Source of the DNA: an uncultured Pirellula sp.
GTDB taxonomy: Bacteria; Planctomycetota; Planctomycetia; Pirellulales; Pirellulaceae
Direction of reading: 5' to 3'
Length of the DNA stretch: 8,219 nt
Assembly (NCBI GenBank): GCA_903892365.1
Contig: CAITIF010000354.1
Span: forward strand, 1 to 8,219
In this document: positions 1 through 6,951 of the stretch, one piece after another
How positions within the stretch are numbered: the first letter of the stretch is position 1
Layout: each line of letters opens with the position of its first letter
The notes under the pieces: model-generated
What the model was told of the DNA's origin: nothing
What the model saw: the letters and a program-made list of their open reading frames with translations, nothing else
Databases searched by the model: none
Position numbers and translations under genes: made by a program

Positions 1-1398
1 AACTTCATCGCGTGGCGATTGATGGTCACCTTGGTACAAAATTTTGATCGCATCCACGGCATCCTTGTTGTCCCGCATCAACAAGCCAACCGTTGGTTTG
101 CGAAGCTCCTGACGCAGTCGCTCGATCTCCCCACGCCAATGATCAAGCTCCATTTGTTGCGCATCGGTCAACTTCGATCGCAGCTCTTCCTCGGTAGGTG
201 GCTTTGCCTTTGCGGTCCCTTTTTTATTTTGCTCGGAATTCGTAAGGCGATCATCGCTCGGGACTGCATCAGGCTCCTTAACCGACTCACCTTTTTCAGG
301 AACGATGCTCTTTCGAATACCATCGAGCAGCGATTCTATTCTCGTTTCCAACTCCGCAACGTGCCCATCGATCGTCGCATTGTGTTTAACCATTTCATCC
401 TGAGTCGACTTGAGATCGATCGACGTGCTATCGGCAAATTGCGTGGCTGCGAAAAACGCTCGAAATCGGTAGTGATCCGCTTGCGACAGCGGATCCGTTT
501 TGTGGTCGTGGCATCGGCAGCATGACATTGTCAATCCAAGAAATGCACTTGCGGTAGTTTCCGTAAGGTCTGACAGAACCTCAATGCGTGCTCGGTCTTG
601 CTCGTTAAATAGTTTCGCCGCGTTGTCATACGGCCCCAGTCGCAAATACCCGGTTGCAATTAGCGAGTCCCGTTCGGCCTCGTCCTTAGGTGCCCCCGAC
701 ACCAATTCATCTCCAGCGATCTGCATCGTGAGGAATTGATCGAACGGAAGATCATCGTTCCATGCTCGAACTACCCAATCGCGGAACCGCCACGCTTCTT
801 TCCGAAACTCATCCCAATCGAAGCCGTTGCTATCGCTGTACCGGACCACATCCAACCACATTCTGGCCCAATGTTCGCCGAACTCTCGATTGCTCAGCAA
901 TCGGTCGACAGTCCTCTCGTAGGCATCCGGACGATCGTCACCTTCAAAATGTATCACCTCATCGAAAGTGGCTCGCACTCCGTTGAGATCGAGGGTTAGC
1001 CGTTGTATCAATGCATTGCGATCTGCGTCGCGAACCGGAACGAGACTCCTGTTATGCCAATCTCGAGCAAGGAATCGATCGATCGGATGCGAGGACCACC
1101 CATTCAAACCATCCGCAAGGTTTGAACTGTCGGACAGGATCGGGATCTCCGGTCGGGCGATCGGTTTCAAGGACCAAAGATCGAGCCGTTCACCACCGTA
1201 TAGTTTGCGAATTGGATTATCGGGATCGACCCAAGCATTTCCGTATTCGGTAGGAGATGCTTTGTCGTTATCCGCTCCGATGCGAGGACTCGGTTCATCA
1301 GCAATCGCTACAAGCCATGTTGCAAAACAGCATACGGTAAGGCCGCAGGTCCACTGTAGCAGCAAACACGCTCGGTTCTGGTCGACGGTCCGAGACAT
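1..1398 (-). CDS. DUF1549/DUF1553 (PSCyt2/PSD1) secreted cytochrome-like protein, C-terminus outside window
   Basis: The reading frame is open from the ATG at 1398 to the left edge (466 codons, no stop), so the C-terminal part is missing. Seen: a hydrophobic N-terminus (about residues 11-33, likely cut after AIA), then a PSCyt2/DUF1549 domain at about 104-317 beginning SHPIDRFLA and containing the heme-type CxxCH motif CCRCH (293-297) followed by DHK. A charged, probably coiled-coil linker (about 337-435) leads into TVGLLMRDN and YQGDHQSPRDEV, which resembles the segment preceding DUF1553 in the family. Family proteins usually run to 700-1000 residues, so roughly half is present. The N-terminal PSCyt1 domain found in many relatives is absent. 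The gene starts 5 bases after the DUF1501 stop and lacks a Shine-Dalgarno site, which suggests translational coupling. The family is common in Planctomycetes; its function is unknown, and periplasmic redox or electron transfer is inferred from the heme motif. Confidence 0.9.
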   Translation of the reverse strand, partial: MSRTVDQNRACLLLQWTCGLTVCCFATWLVAIADEPSPRIGADNDKASPTEYGNAWVDPDNPIRKLYGGERLDLWSLKPIARPEIPILSDSSNLADGLNGWSSHPIDRFLARDWHNRSLVPVRDADRNALIQRLTLDLNGVRATFDEVIHFEGDDRPDAYERTVDRLLSNREFGEHWARMWLDVVRYSDSNGFDWDEFRKEAWRFRDWVVRAWNDDLPFDQFLTMQIAGDELVSGAPKDEAERDSLIATGYLRLGPYDNAAKLFNEQDRARIEVLSDLTETTASAFLGLTMSCCRCHDHKTDPLSQADHYRFRAFFAATQFADSTSIDLKSTQDEMVKHNATIDGHVAELETRIESLLDGIRKSIVPEKGESVKEPDAVPSDDRLTNSEQNKKGTAKAKPPTEEELRSKLTDAQQMELDHWRGEIERLRQELRKPTVGLLMRDNKDAVDAIKILYQGDHQSPRDEV

Positions 1399-1403
1399 GT
1401 ATT

Positions 1404-2879
1404 TCATATCAAGATATCCATCAACGGTTGAGGGGAACCTGCGACGCCGGTAATCCGTTCGTCTCTCCCGTTCACCGAGAAAGAGAGGCGATCGTAATCG
1501 ATTCCCAAGGCAGTCAGGATCGTTGCGTGAAGATCTCGGAATTGAACGGGGCGTTCTACTGCCATCAATCCTAATTCATCGGTGGCACCGATACGGGTAC
1601 CTGCTCGGACACCGCCACCCGCCATCCAAATCGTAAATCCCGCAGCATTATGCTGCCGACCGAGGTCTCCTTGACGCATCGGAGTTCTTCCAAATTCACT
1701 TGCCCAAATCACCAATGTCGATTCGAGAAGTCCTCGCTGTTTCAAATCGGCGAGCAACCCCGCCACCCCTTGATCGGTCCACTTGGCTCGCGGTTTGTGA
1801 TTCTCTACCAATTTGGCATGCGCATCCCATCCATCTTTGTCGGGCATATCGTACAGTTGGACAAAGCGAACCCCGCGTTCCACCAATCGGCGCGCCATGA
1901 GGCACTTGCGAGAGAAGCTTGCGGTGCGTATTTCCGGGTCGCCAATTCCATAGAGTTTATGAATGTGTTCCGGCTCATCATCGAGCTGGCTCACTTCCAT
2001 CGCCGCGGATTGCATTCGATAGGCCAGTTCATACGTTGCGATCCGAGCATCCAATTCCAAGAATCCTGGATTCAATTCTCGATGCTCGCGATTGAACTGT
2101 TGGAGAAGATCGATCGATGCCCGCTGCCCTTCGGCAAAGCCTGGGCGAGGCAATAAGTCCCTCACAGGGGGACCAGAATGGCGAAATCGCGTGGGCTGAA
2201 ACGCAGGAGGCAGGAAGCCGTTGGTGTAATTGGCAGCTCCTCCGAGGGGCCCTGCATCAAACAATACCACATAACCCGGTAAATCCGAGTTCTCCGTGCC
2301 CAACCCGTAGGTAACCCACGACCCGAGACTCGCTTTGCCAGCCCGCACATCCCCCGTGTGCAGCTGATAACTGGCTGGCGCATGATTGTTTGAGTCGGCT
2401 TGCATGGAATGGATAAAGCACAAATCATCCACATGCTCGGCCACATGAGGCATCAATTCGCTAACCCACATTCCGCTCTGGCCACGCCGTTCAAACCGGA
2501 ATGGGCTTTTTAGAATCACGTCATCGCATCCGTGGAAGACGTTCGCATGGCGTGTCCCATTCAAGGCCGCCCGGAACGATTCAGGGACGGGCTTTCCATC
2601 CAAATCAGTGAGTGTTGGCTTGTAGTCGAACGTATCGATCTGCGATGGTCCCCCCACCATGAAAAGAAAGATGACCGATTTGGCCCGAGGTGTGAAATCG
2701 GGTTTGCGAGGCAAATAAGGGTTCAGCGGATCGACTTCGCCGACGCCCAACAAATCCTGGCCTGAAACCGTATTCCGTTCCAACGCCTGCAGCGCCAGCA
2801 ATCCGAACCCACCTCCGAGCCCGGACAAAAAGTCCCTACGACTGGCGAACGAACGAGCTTCCAGGAAATCAGGTGGCAT
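1404..2879 (-). CDS. DUF1501 domain protein, Tat-exported
   Basis: This 491-residue protein spans the usual DUF1501 length. Seen: a twin-arginine signal, SRRDFLSGLGGGFGLLAL (13-30), so export in folded form is likely. The core begins with VIFLFMVGGPSQIDTFDYKP (69-88). Hallmarks of the family follow: GWDAH (350-354), EFGRTP (395-400), GRQHN (407-411), GGGVRAG (421-427) and TDE (433-435), then a C-terminal segment around RDLHATILTALGID. The family is related to alkaline-phosphatase/sulfatase-like folds, but no reaction has been assigned, so I do not name an activity. The ATG at 2879 gives the correct Tat signal; the bases before it carry only a weak GAAG. It is the first gene of a two-gene unit with the DUF1549 protein, whose start lies 5 bases past this stop. 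In most planctomycete pairs I know of, the DUF1553 gene comes first, so the order here is reversed. The upstream flank is the repeat array; no convincing promoter was found. Confidence 0.95.
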   Translation of the reverse strand: MPPDFLEARSFASRRDFLSGLGGGFGLLALQALERNTVSGQDLLGVGEVDPLNPYLPRKPDFTPRAKSVIFLFMVGGPSQIDTFDYKPTLTDLDGKPVPESFRAALNGTRHANVFHGCDDVILKSPFRFERRGQSGMWVSELMPHVAEHVDDLCFIHSMQADSNNHAPASYQLHTGDVRAGKASLGSWVTYGLGTENSDLPGYVVLFDAGPLGGAANYTNGFLPPAFQPTRFRHSGPPVRDLLPRPGFAEGQRASIDLLQQFNREHRELNPGFLELDARIATYELAYRMQSAAMEVSQLDDEPEHIHKLYGIGDPEIRTASFSRKCLMARRLVERGVRFVQLYDMPDKDGWDAHAKLVENHKPRAKWTDQGVAGLLADLKQRGLLESTLVIWASEFGRTPMRQGDLGRQHNAAGFTIWMAGGGVRAGTRIGATDELGLMAVERPVQFRDLHATILTALGIDYDRLSFSVNGRDERITGVAGSPQPLMDILI

Positions 2880-2978
2880 AACGCTTCAGCTGCAAAAACC
2901 GACCAAGCAGACAAAAATCACACGCTGGGCAACATTGTAATGCAGGCGAACCGGGAAGGGGGCAAACAAGGGGGGCAA

Positions 2979-2999
2979 ACTGGGTGCCTGGCACCTAGT
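2979..2999. repeat. Inverted repeat, 10-bp arms around 'ggtgcc t ggcacc' (copy A)
   Basis: Arms actgggtgcc and ggcacctagt flank a single t, with one G-T pair. The same hairpin is repeated in copy B. No run of T follows on either strand, so it is not a standard intrinsic terminator. Confidence 0.7.
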
Positions 3000-3094
3000 T
3001 TACTCGACTTCCAGTCCGTGGCTGTTGTCAGCCGACGGACTTCCGACGCCACCTCACGTATTGAAAGTGTGTGTGTCTCTGGGGTGTCCATTTT

Positions 3095-3121
3095 GTACGA
3101 CGGACTGGAAGTCCGTCGTAC
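3095..3121. repeat. Perfect palindrome, 12-bp arms with 3-nt loop (copy A)
   Basis: Arms gtacgacggact (3095-3106) and agtccgtcgtac (3110-3121) pair perfectly around gga. It is preceded by tttt on the plus strand, so neither direction has a U tract after the stem. The core acggact-gga-agtccgt recurs at 3304-3330, inverted at 3212-3228, and degenerate at 6823-6846. Confidence 0.85.
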
Positions 3122-3144
3122 AGGAGCGTAAGGTGCCTGGGCAA

Positions 3145-3165
3145 ACTGGGTGCCTGGCACCTAGT
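3145..3165. repeat. Inverted repeat, 10-bp arms (copy B of the ggtgcctggcacc hairpin)
   Basis: It is identical to the hairpin at 2979-2999. The partial match ggtgcctgg lies just before it at 3132-3140. Confidence 0.7.
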
Positions 3166-3211
3166 TTACTCGACTTCCAGTCCGTGGCTGTTGGCAGTCG
3201 ACAATGGTACA

Positions 3212-3228
3212 ACGGACTTCCAGTCCGT
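3212..3228. repeat. Palindrome core in reverse orientation
   Basis: Arms acggact (3212-3218) and agtccgt (3222-3228) flank tcc. It is the reverse complement of the core of the 27-base palindromes and arises from the 43-bp internal duplication in copy B. Confidence 0.7.
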
Positions 3229-3303
3229 GGCTGTTGTCAGTCGACGGACTTCCGACGCCACCTCACGTATTAAAAGTGTGTGTGTCTCTGGGGTGTCCAT
3301 TTT

Positions 3304-3330
3304 GTACGACGGACTGGAAGTCCGTCGTAC
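3304..3330. repeat. Perfect palindrome, 12-bp arms with 3-nt loop (copy B)
   Basis: It is the same 27 bases as 3095-3121. It lies 42 bases beyond the amidohydrolase stop in that gene's direction, so it would form a hairpin in the 3' end of its mRNA. It could protect or end the transcript, but no U tract follows. Confidence 0.85.
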
Positions 3331-3372
3331 AGGAGCGTAACGTTTGAGAACGCTATCAGTTCGATCGGGCTA

Positions 3373-5154
3373 TCAATTGTGCGCAGCCCTAGTAAAGACC
3401 GTTTTGCCTTCCTTGATGGTTTCCAAAACGACGATGTCCTTGATCGTGGTCGATTCCACCTTGAGCGGATTCTTCTCGAGGATCACCAAGTCGGCAAGCT
3501 TGCCCGCTTCCAACGTTCCCTTGGAGGCTTCCTCTTTCAACTGGTAAGCGGCCATCGCTGTAACAGCTCGGAGCGCGTGGTAGGGAGGAATGGTTTCTTC
3601 CGGTCCAACCACTTGGCCACTAGCCGAAATACGATTCACACCGGCATCGACCAACGCCAAAATGGAGGGGACAGGCGTTACAGGCGAATCATGTGAAAAG
3701 GTGAACGGCATACCATTTCTTAAGAAAGTTCGAGAGGCCAGTGCTATAGCAGCTCGTTCCTGCCCCCAGAGCCTGATCACGGCATCTCCAGCCGTCGCGA
3801 TTCCCGCCGTGAGGAAACTCGGGACTGCGCCGTAGGTTTTTATTTTTTCGATCTGGTCCACTCGCACTAACGCGGCGTGGACAAAGACCGGTCGATGATC
3901 CCGCATGCCATACTTCTTCACCGCCTTAGCGATCGCTGAAAGAGCTTGATCTGCGGCCGCATCCCCATTCATGTGCATATGGATCTGTAAGTCGCTCGTC
4001 CAATACTTGTCAAACACGGCATCAAGAACTTCATCAGGTATCTGACGGTACCCAGAGAACGCACCGGTCTTGCCTGGCGGATTCTGAGTGTACGGCTGAG
4101 TGAACCAAGCGGTATCGAGACTCCCATCCAACCAGAACTTGACACCTCCCATTCGAACACGGTTCACATAACGCCGATCAAGATCCGGGCGAGCGGTCCT
4201 CAATTTCTCGACGATACCATCTGAGTTAGGGTTGTATTGGGATGCGACGGAGTAAGCTGCTGCGAGCGTATCATCCAACGACGAATCTTTCGCAGCGATG
4301 TAGAGGTCGATGGGCAAGAGTTTTTTATCGATCGCATTGAGAACGATTCCGATATCATCGTTACCGAGCCCCAAACCAGCCTCCATCGCGGTAGTCTGAC
4401 CATAGCTCGCCCAAACCTCTGCGGCTCCGGTGATTGCCCGCGCTGCCAATTCTCCGGTGAGCGCGGGCCGCTTGCTCCGAACCGCATTCAGAGCCGTTTC
4501 CTCCATCGGGCCCAACAGCGATTTCCCATCGGTTTTGCGGTCGAATGATCCACCGGTCGGGTTCGGAGAATCCGCTGTGATCCCAGCCGCTTGGAATGCC
4601 TGGCCATTCGCAGCGCCCAAATGCCCCGACGAATCGACGATCATCACCGGGCGATCGGCCGATATTTGATCGAGTTCTTCGCTCGTCGGAGCGCGTCCTT
4701 CCTTCAGTGTTCTTGCTTGATACCCAAATCCGACGATCCATGCACCCTCGGGGGTGCGTTCCGCCTGTTTTTTCATCCTCGAAACAAGTTCCGCGATGTC
4801 GGCACAGTTGAATAAATTGGCATCGACCAGGTTCTTTCCAAAGTAGACAAAGTGCCCGTGCGTATCGATAAACCCTGGCAAAAGCGTCTTGCCTTTCAGG
4901 TCGATGCGTTTGCTGTTGGCACCAGCGAGTTTTGCCGACTCGGCAAGCGAGCCAGCGAACAGAATCTTCCCATCCTTCACCACCAAACTTTCAATATACT
5001 CCGGCGTCGTCCCTCGCATGGTGAGGATATCCCCCCCCAAGTAAACGCGTGTTTCCAACGCAAGATTGGCAGGCTGCTGAGCCAAACAAGTTGCCCAAGA
5101 AAAAGCCCATGATAAAACGAATGCCTTAGAGAGAAAAAGCTTGCCCTTGAACAT
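3373..5154 (-). CDS. Secreted YtcJ-like metal-dependent amidohydrolase (Amidohydro_3)
   Basis: A 593-residue protein, the usual size for the YtcJ/AepA/N-substituted formamide deformylase group, which hydrolyses amide or related C-N bonds using a bound metal. Seen: a Sec signal peptide (residues 1-25, cut near CLA|QQ); a small beta domain; the metal motif FIDTHGH (His99, His101); the likely bridging lysine in GGVKFWLDGS (Lys339); IHMHMNGD (His394); VFVHA (His426); FSHDSPVTP (catalytic Asp489); and the C-terminal GTLEAGKLADLVIL strand. All expected ligands are present, so it should be active; the substrate cannot be told. I chose the ATG at 5154 because AGGG lies 7 bases before it; a TTG at 5157 would add one residue but leaves only 4 bases. 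It is transcribed away from the porin-like gene at 5386, sharing 231 bases. The signal peptide places it in the periplasm or outside the cell. Confidence 0.93.
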   Translation of the reverse strand: MFKGKLFLSKAFVLSWAFSWATCLAQQPANLALETRVYLGGDILTMRGTTPEYIESLVVKDGKILFAGSLAESAKLAGANSKRIDLKGKTLLPGFIDTHGHFVYFGKNLVDANLFNCADIAELVSRMKKQAERTPEGAWIVGFGYQARTLKEGRAPTSEELDQISADRPVMIVDSSGHLGAANGQAFQAAGITADSPNPTGGSFDRKTDGKSLLGPMEETALNAVRSKRPALTGELAARAITGAAEVWASYGQTTAMEAGLGLGNDDIGIVLNAIDKKLLPIDLYIAAKDSSLDDTLAAAYSVASQYNPNSDGIVEKLRTARPDLDRRYVNRVRMGGVKFWLDGSLDTAWFTQPYTQNPPGKTGAFSGYRQIPDEVLDAVFDKYWTSDLQIHMHMNGDAAADQALSAIAKAVKKYGMRDHRPVFVHAALVRVDQIEKIKTYGAVPSFLTAGIATAGDAVIRLWGQERAAIALASRTFLRNGMPFTFSHDSPVTPVPSILALVDAGVNRISASGQVVGPEETIPPYHALRAVTAMAAYQLKEEASKGTLEAGKLADLVILEKNPLKVESTTIKDIVVLETIKEGKTVFTRAAHN

Positions 5155-5213
5155 CAATAAGCCCTATAAATGGAGGAGTGACGCGCGAAAAAAGCGTGTA
5201 AGAAATCGCAGAT

Positions 5214-5242
5214 AGTCTAATAATCAAGCGAAACCTTGACAA
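5214..5242 (-). promoter_or_regulatory. Putative sigma-70-type promoter for the amidohydrolase
   Basis: Read on the minus strand: -35 TTGTCA (5242-5237), a 17-base spacer, and -10 TAGACT (5219-5214). The -35 matches consensus at five of six bases and the -10 at four. Transcription would start near 5207, giving a leader of about 50 bases before the ATG at 5154. The prediction rests on sequence match only. Confidence 0.4.
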
Positions 5243-5289
5243 CGAGCATGGATGATCACGTCGGTTTTTGAGAACCCGTAGAACTCCTC

Positions 5290-5319
5290 TTGACTCGACA
5301 TTTTCCCTATTTCTATAAG
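5290..5319 (+). promoter_or_regulatory. Putative sigma-70-type promoter for the porin-like gene
   Basis: -35 TTGACT (5290-5295), an 18-base spacer, -10 TATAAG (5314-5319); each box matches consensus at five of six bases. Transcription would start near 5326, about 60 bases before the ATG at 5386. The TTG that could open a longer reading frame at 5290 is part of this -35 box, which argues against that longer start. Confidence 0.55.
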
Positions 5320-5385
5320 TCCCACGTTGCGCTAGCTCGGTTGGCGGCGGGCGGTTTATGGACGAAGTCCATGGAGAATGGCGGC

Positions 5386-6783
5386 ATGCGATATCTAATA
5401 TGCTTTGGATTTCTGATCTTTGTCGGAACTGCTTCCGTCACCGTCTCTGCGCAGTCACCTACCGTAAGGAAAGACGTAGCGTCCGAGGAAAACACGGACA
5501 ACGCGGATGCCAAAGCCGATTCAGATGATGCGTCCAGACAATCGAGTGAGTCTTGGGTGGATCGGGATATGGATGCTGCCAGCGGCAAGCCCGCCGCGTT
5601 GTCGGAGTCGTGGTTCGCGCCTTCCTCCGATGGTAAGATGGAACTTCTATTCGGTGCTGGGACACTCAAGGCCAGCGGAACGTTGTCCATCTTAACGGTC
5701 AACGGAACACAACGATCCTACGTGCCATGGAGCCCCCTCTTTCTTCTTCCTCCGTCCCCATTTGGACTGGATACATCGACGTTCGAGATGCATGCTCGAC
5801 AATCGAGTTTTCAACTGCTCTATGACGGCCCGACCATCGATGGATGGAAGACGGGCTCGCTCGCCAAGCTCTACATGTCGAACTCAAGCCTCACTTCGGA
5901 TACGTATGGCGTTTTACCGATAGTTGCATTCGGCGAAATGAGGAATGACGATTGGCGTTTCGCGATCGGTCTGCAACCCGACTTATTCGCTCCTCGCGAT
6001 CCGGTGGTAGTCCCAGTTACGCTGATGGGCGGCACCGGCAATGCAGGTACGTTTCGAGGTCAAATTCGCCTTGAACGCTTCTGGACGCCTAATGAAGACT
6101 TCCAAGCGACTTTGCAGGCCGCGCTTAGCGATCCGATATCCACAGTGTTGTTGGATGCGACGCGCCGGACAACCGAAGCGAATGGTCTGCCCAATTTTGA
6201 AATCCGAGGCGTCTTGGGGTTAGGGGCTAAAGAGGAATTGGTTGGTGGGCGGACCGAAAGGCCAGTGGAGCTAAGTGTGGCTGGGTTGGCGGGCCAGATT
6301 CGAAATACTCAAAACGTATTCGATTTAGATGATATCAATCCCAATCTCCCGGTCCGTTCGGTTATCAACGTCGGTGGATTGTCGATCGATGGCAAGATAA
6401 ACCTGACTGCCAATACCGGACTCATCGGTGAAGGTTACGTAGGGCAAGGCCTCGGCAATTACGCGGGTAATATTTTCCAAACCTATCATCCAGAAACTTA
6501 CGCAGTGATTCGCGGTAGGGGTGGTTTCCTGGAACTGTTCCATTATTGGAACGACCGTTTGCACGTTCATGTCGGGTATGGAGTGGAAGGACCACTTCGC
6601 CAAGACTTGCCGTCGGTGGGTACCGGCATCTTGAAGAATTCTGCTTACTTTGCAAGCATGTTCTGGGATATCACGAAATTCCTTCAGTACAGCTTCCAAG
6701 TTGACTATCGCCAGACGGACTACGTGACGCTTAATGACAATCGAGGCGTCGTTTTCTACAATCAATTCGTCATGCGGTACTAG
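5386..6783 (+). CDS. Outer-membrane beta-barrel protein, DcaP/porin-like
   Basis: A 465-residue protein. Seen: a clear Sec signal peptide, MRYLICFGFLIFVGTASVTV, ending at VSA|QS (cut after residue 22); an acidic, low-complexity linker (about 27-65); then a long region of alternating polar and hydrophobic stretches typical of beta strands. The segment FEMHARQSSFQLLYDGP (133-149) resembles the ARQSR-type first strands of DcaP-like and related porins, and NDDWRFAIGLQPDLFAP fits the next strands. The protein ends FYNQFVMRY, a C-terminal aromatic beta-signal read by the BAM machinery. The start was set at 5386 because GGAG (5373-5376) lies 9 bases before it and the signal peptide begins there; the frame stays open to a TTG at 5290, but that lies in the -35 box. 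An alternative ATG at 5371 would add five residues. Passive uptake of small solutes is the likely role; family placement is by eye, and the transported solute is unknown. It is divergent from the amidohydrolase. Confidence 0.8.
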   Translation: MRYLICFGFLIFVGTASVTVSAQSPTVRKDVASEENTDNADAKADSDDASRQSSESWVDRDMDAASGKPAALSESWFAPSSDGKMELLFGAGTLKASGTLSILTVNGTQRSYVPWSPLFLLPPSPFGLDTSTFEMHARQSSFQLLYDGPTIDGWKTGSLAKLYMSNSSLTSDTYGVLPIVAFGEMRNDDWRFAIGLQPDLFAPRDPVVVPVTLMGGTGNAGTFRGQIRLERFWTPNEDFQATLQAALSDPISTVLLDATRRTTEANGLPNFEIRGVLGLGAKEELVGGRTERPVELSVAGLAGQIRNTQNVFDLDDINPNLPVRSVINVGGLSIDGKINLTANTGLIGEGYVGQGLGNYAGNIFQTYHPETYAVIRGRGGFLELFHYWNDRLHVHVGYGVEGPLRQDLPSVGTGILKNSAYFASMFWDITKFLQYSFQVDYRQTDYVTLNDNRGVVFYNQFVMRY

Positions 6784-6822
6784 TGCTTTGTTCCAAGGAA
6801 GAATTAGGGTTGAGGTTCACTT

Positions 6823-6846
6823 GTACGATGGACTACTAGTCCGTCG
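6823..6846. repeat. Degenerate copy of the palindromic repeat after the porin-like gene
   Basis: gatggact (6827-6834) pairs with agtccgtc (6838-6845) around act, with one G-T pair. The flanking gtac on the left matches the full palindrome at 3095 and 3304, but the right flank has diverged. It lies about 40 bases past the porin-like stop. It may form the 3' hairpin of that mRNA, but no T run follows, so I do not call it a terminator. Confidence 0.6.
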
Positions 6847-6951
6847 GTGGCAACCTTAGCTGGCCATAAATGGGAATCGATCCGTGTTTTGATCTTCCTA
6901 GCCCCCGTCGGTTTTGAGAAACCTTTCAAGGCTCCCACGAAGTACGCGGGT

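Larger units (their letters stand above)
2975..3131. repeat. Composite direct repeat, copy A (157 bp)
   Basis: This unit runs from gcaaactgggtgcctggcac to caggagcgtaa and recurs nearly identically at 3141-3340. It contains, in order, a 'ggtgcc t ggcacc' hairpin (2979-2999), a half palindrome cttccagtccgtgg, the segment ccgacggacttccgacgcca, a short gt run, and a perfect 12-bp-arm palindrome (3095-3121). The few differences from copy B are single bases, for example gccgac versus gtcgac and ttgaaa versus ttaaaa. This indicates a recent duplication or conversion. Confidence 0.9.
3141..3340. repeat. Composite direct repeat, copy B (200 bp, with internal 43-bp duplication)
   Basis: This is the second copy of the 157-bp unit, with the same ends (gcaaactggg to aggagcgtaa). 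It is 43 bases longer because the segment cttccagtccgtggctgttg is present twice (near 3175 and near 3218), separated by gcagtcgacaatggtacaa. The inserted piece creates a further copy of the palindrome core in opposite orientation (3212-3228). Nine bases (ggtgcctgg, 3132-3140) separate it from copy A; they match part of the hairpin inside the unit. Confidence 0.9.
2880..3372. other. Non-coding region dominated by composite repeats
   Basis: This 493-base gap lies between the end of the amidohydrolase gene and the start of the DUF1501 gene, both on the minus strand. Most of it (2975-3340) is two copies of a composite repeat; about 95 bases nearest the DUF1501 start are unique. Short open frames here translate into recurring peptides such as DFQSVAV and DWKSVV because they read through the repeats. 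I treat none of them as genes. The unique part (2880-2974) should contain the DUF1501 promoter, but I could not find a well-spaced -35/-10 pair. Confidence 0.8.

Noticed and set aside
19..1453. Plus-strand open frames of 80-168 codons at 19-525, 736-999 and 968-1453
   Set aside because: They lie opposite the DUF1549 gene, which has family motifs across its whole length; the plus-strand peptides have no recognisable domain.
3304..3330. Intrinsic terminator for the amidohydrolase gene
   Set aside because: The stem is strong, but the bases after it on the minus strand are AAAA rather than a U tract.
2940..3340. Several plus- and minus-strand open frames of 60-90 codons with peptides such as DFQSVAV and TGSPSY
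   Set aside because: They read through the two repeat copies, share the same peptides in different frames, and have no family similarity; they are repeat translations.
2975..3340. Possible CRISPR array
   Set aside because: Only two long units with internal duplication; no regular short repeats with unique spacers and no cas genes.
4237..4741. Open frames overlapping the amidohydrolase on both strands
   Set aside because: They fall within the conserved amidohydrolase sequence and are arginine- and serine-rich shadow translations.
5290..5385. Longer N-terminus for the porin-like protein starting at TTG 5290
   Set aside because: The TTG is in the -35 box, and the extension would put 32 residues before a clean signal peptide that has its own GGAG site.
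6325..6765. Minus-strand frame of 146 codons inside the porin-like gene
   Set aside because: The plus strand encodes continuous beta-barrel sequence with a proper C-terminal signal; the antisense frame has no family features.
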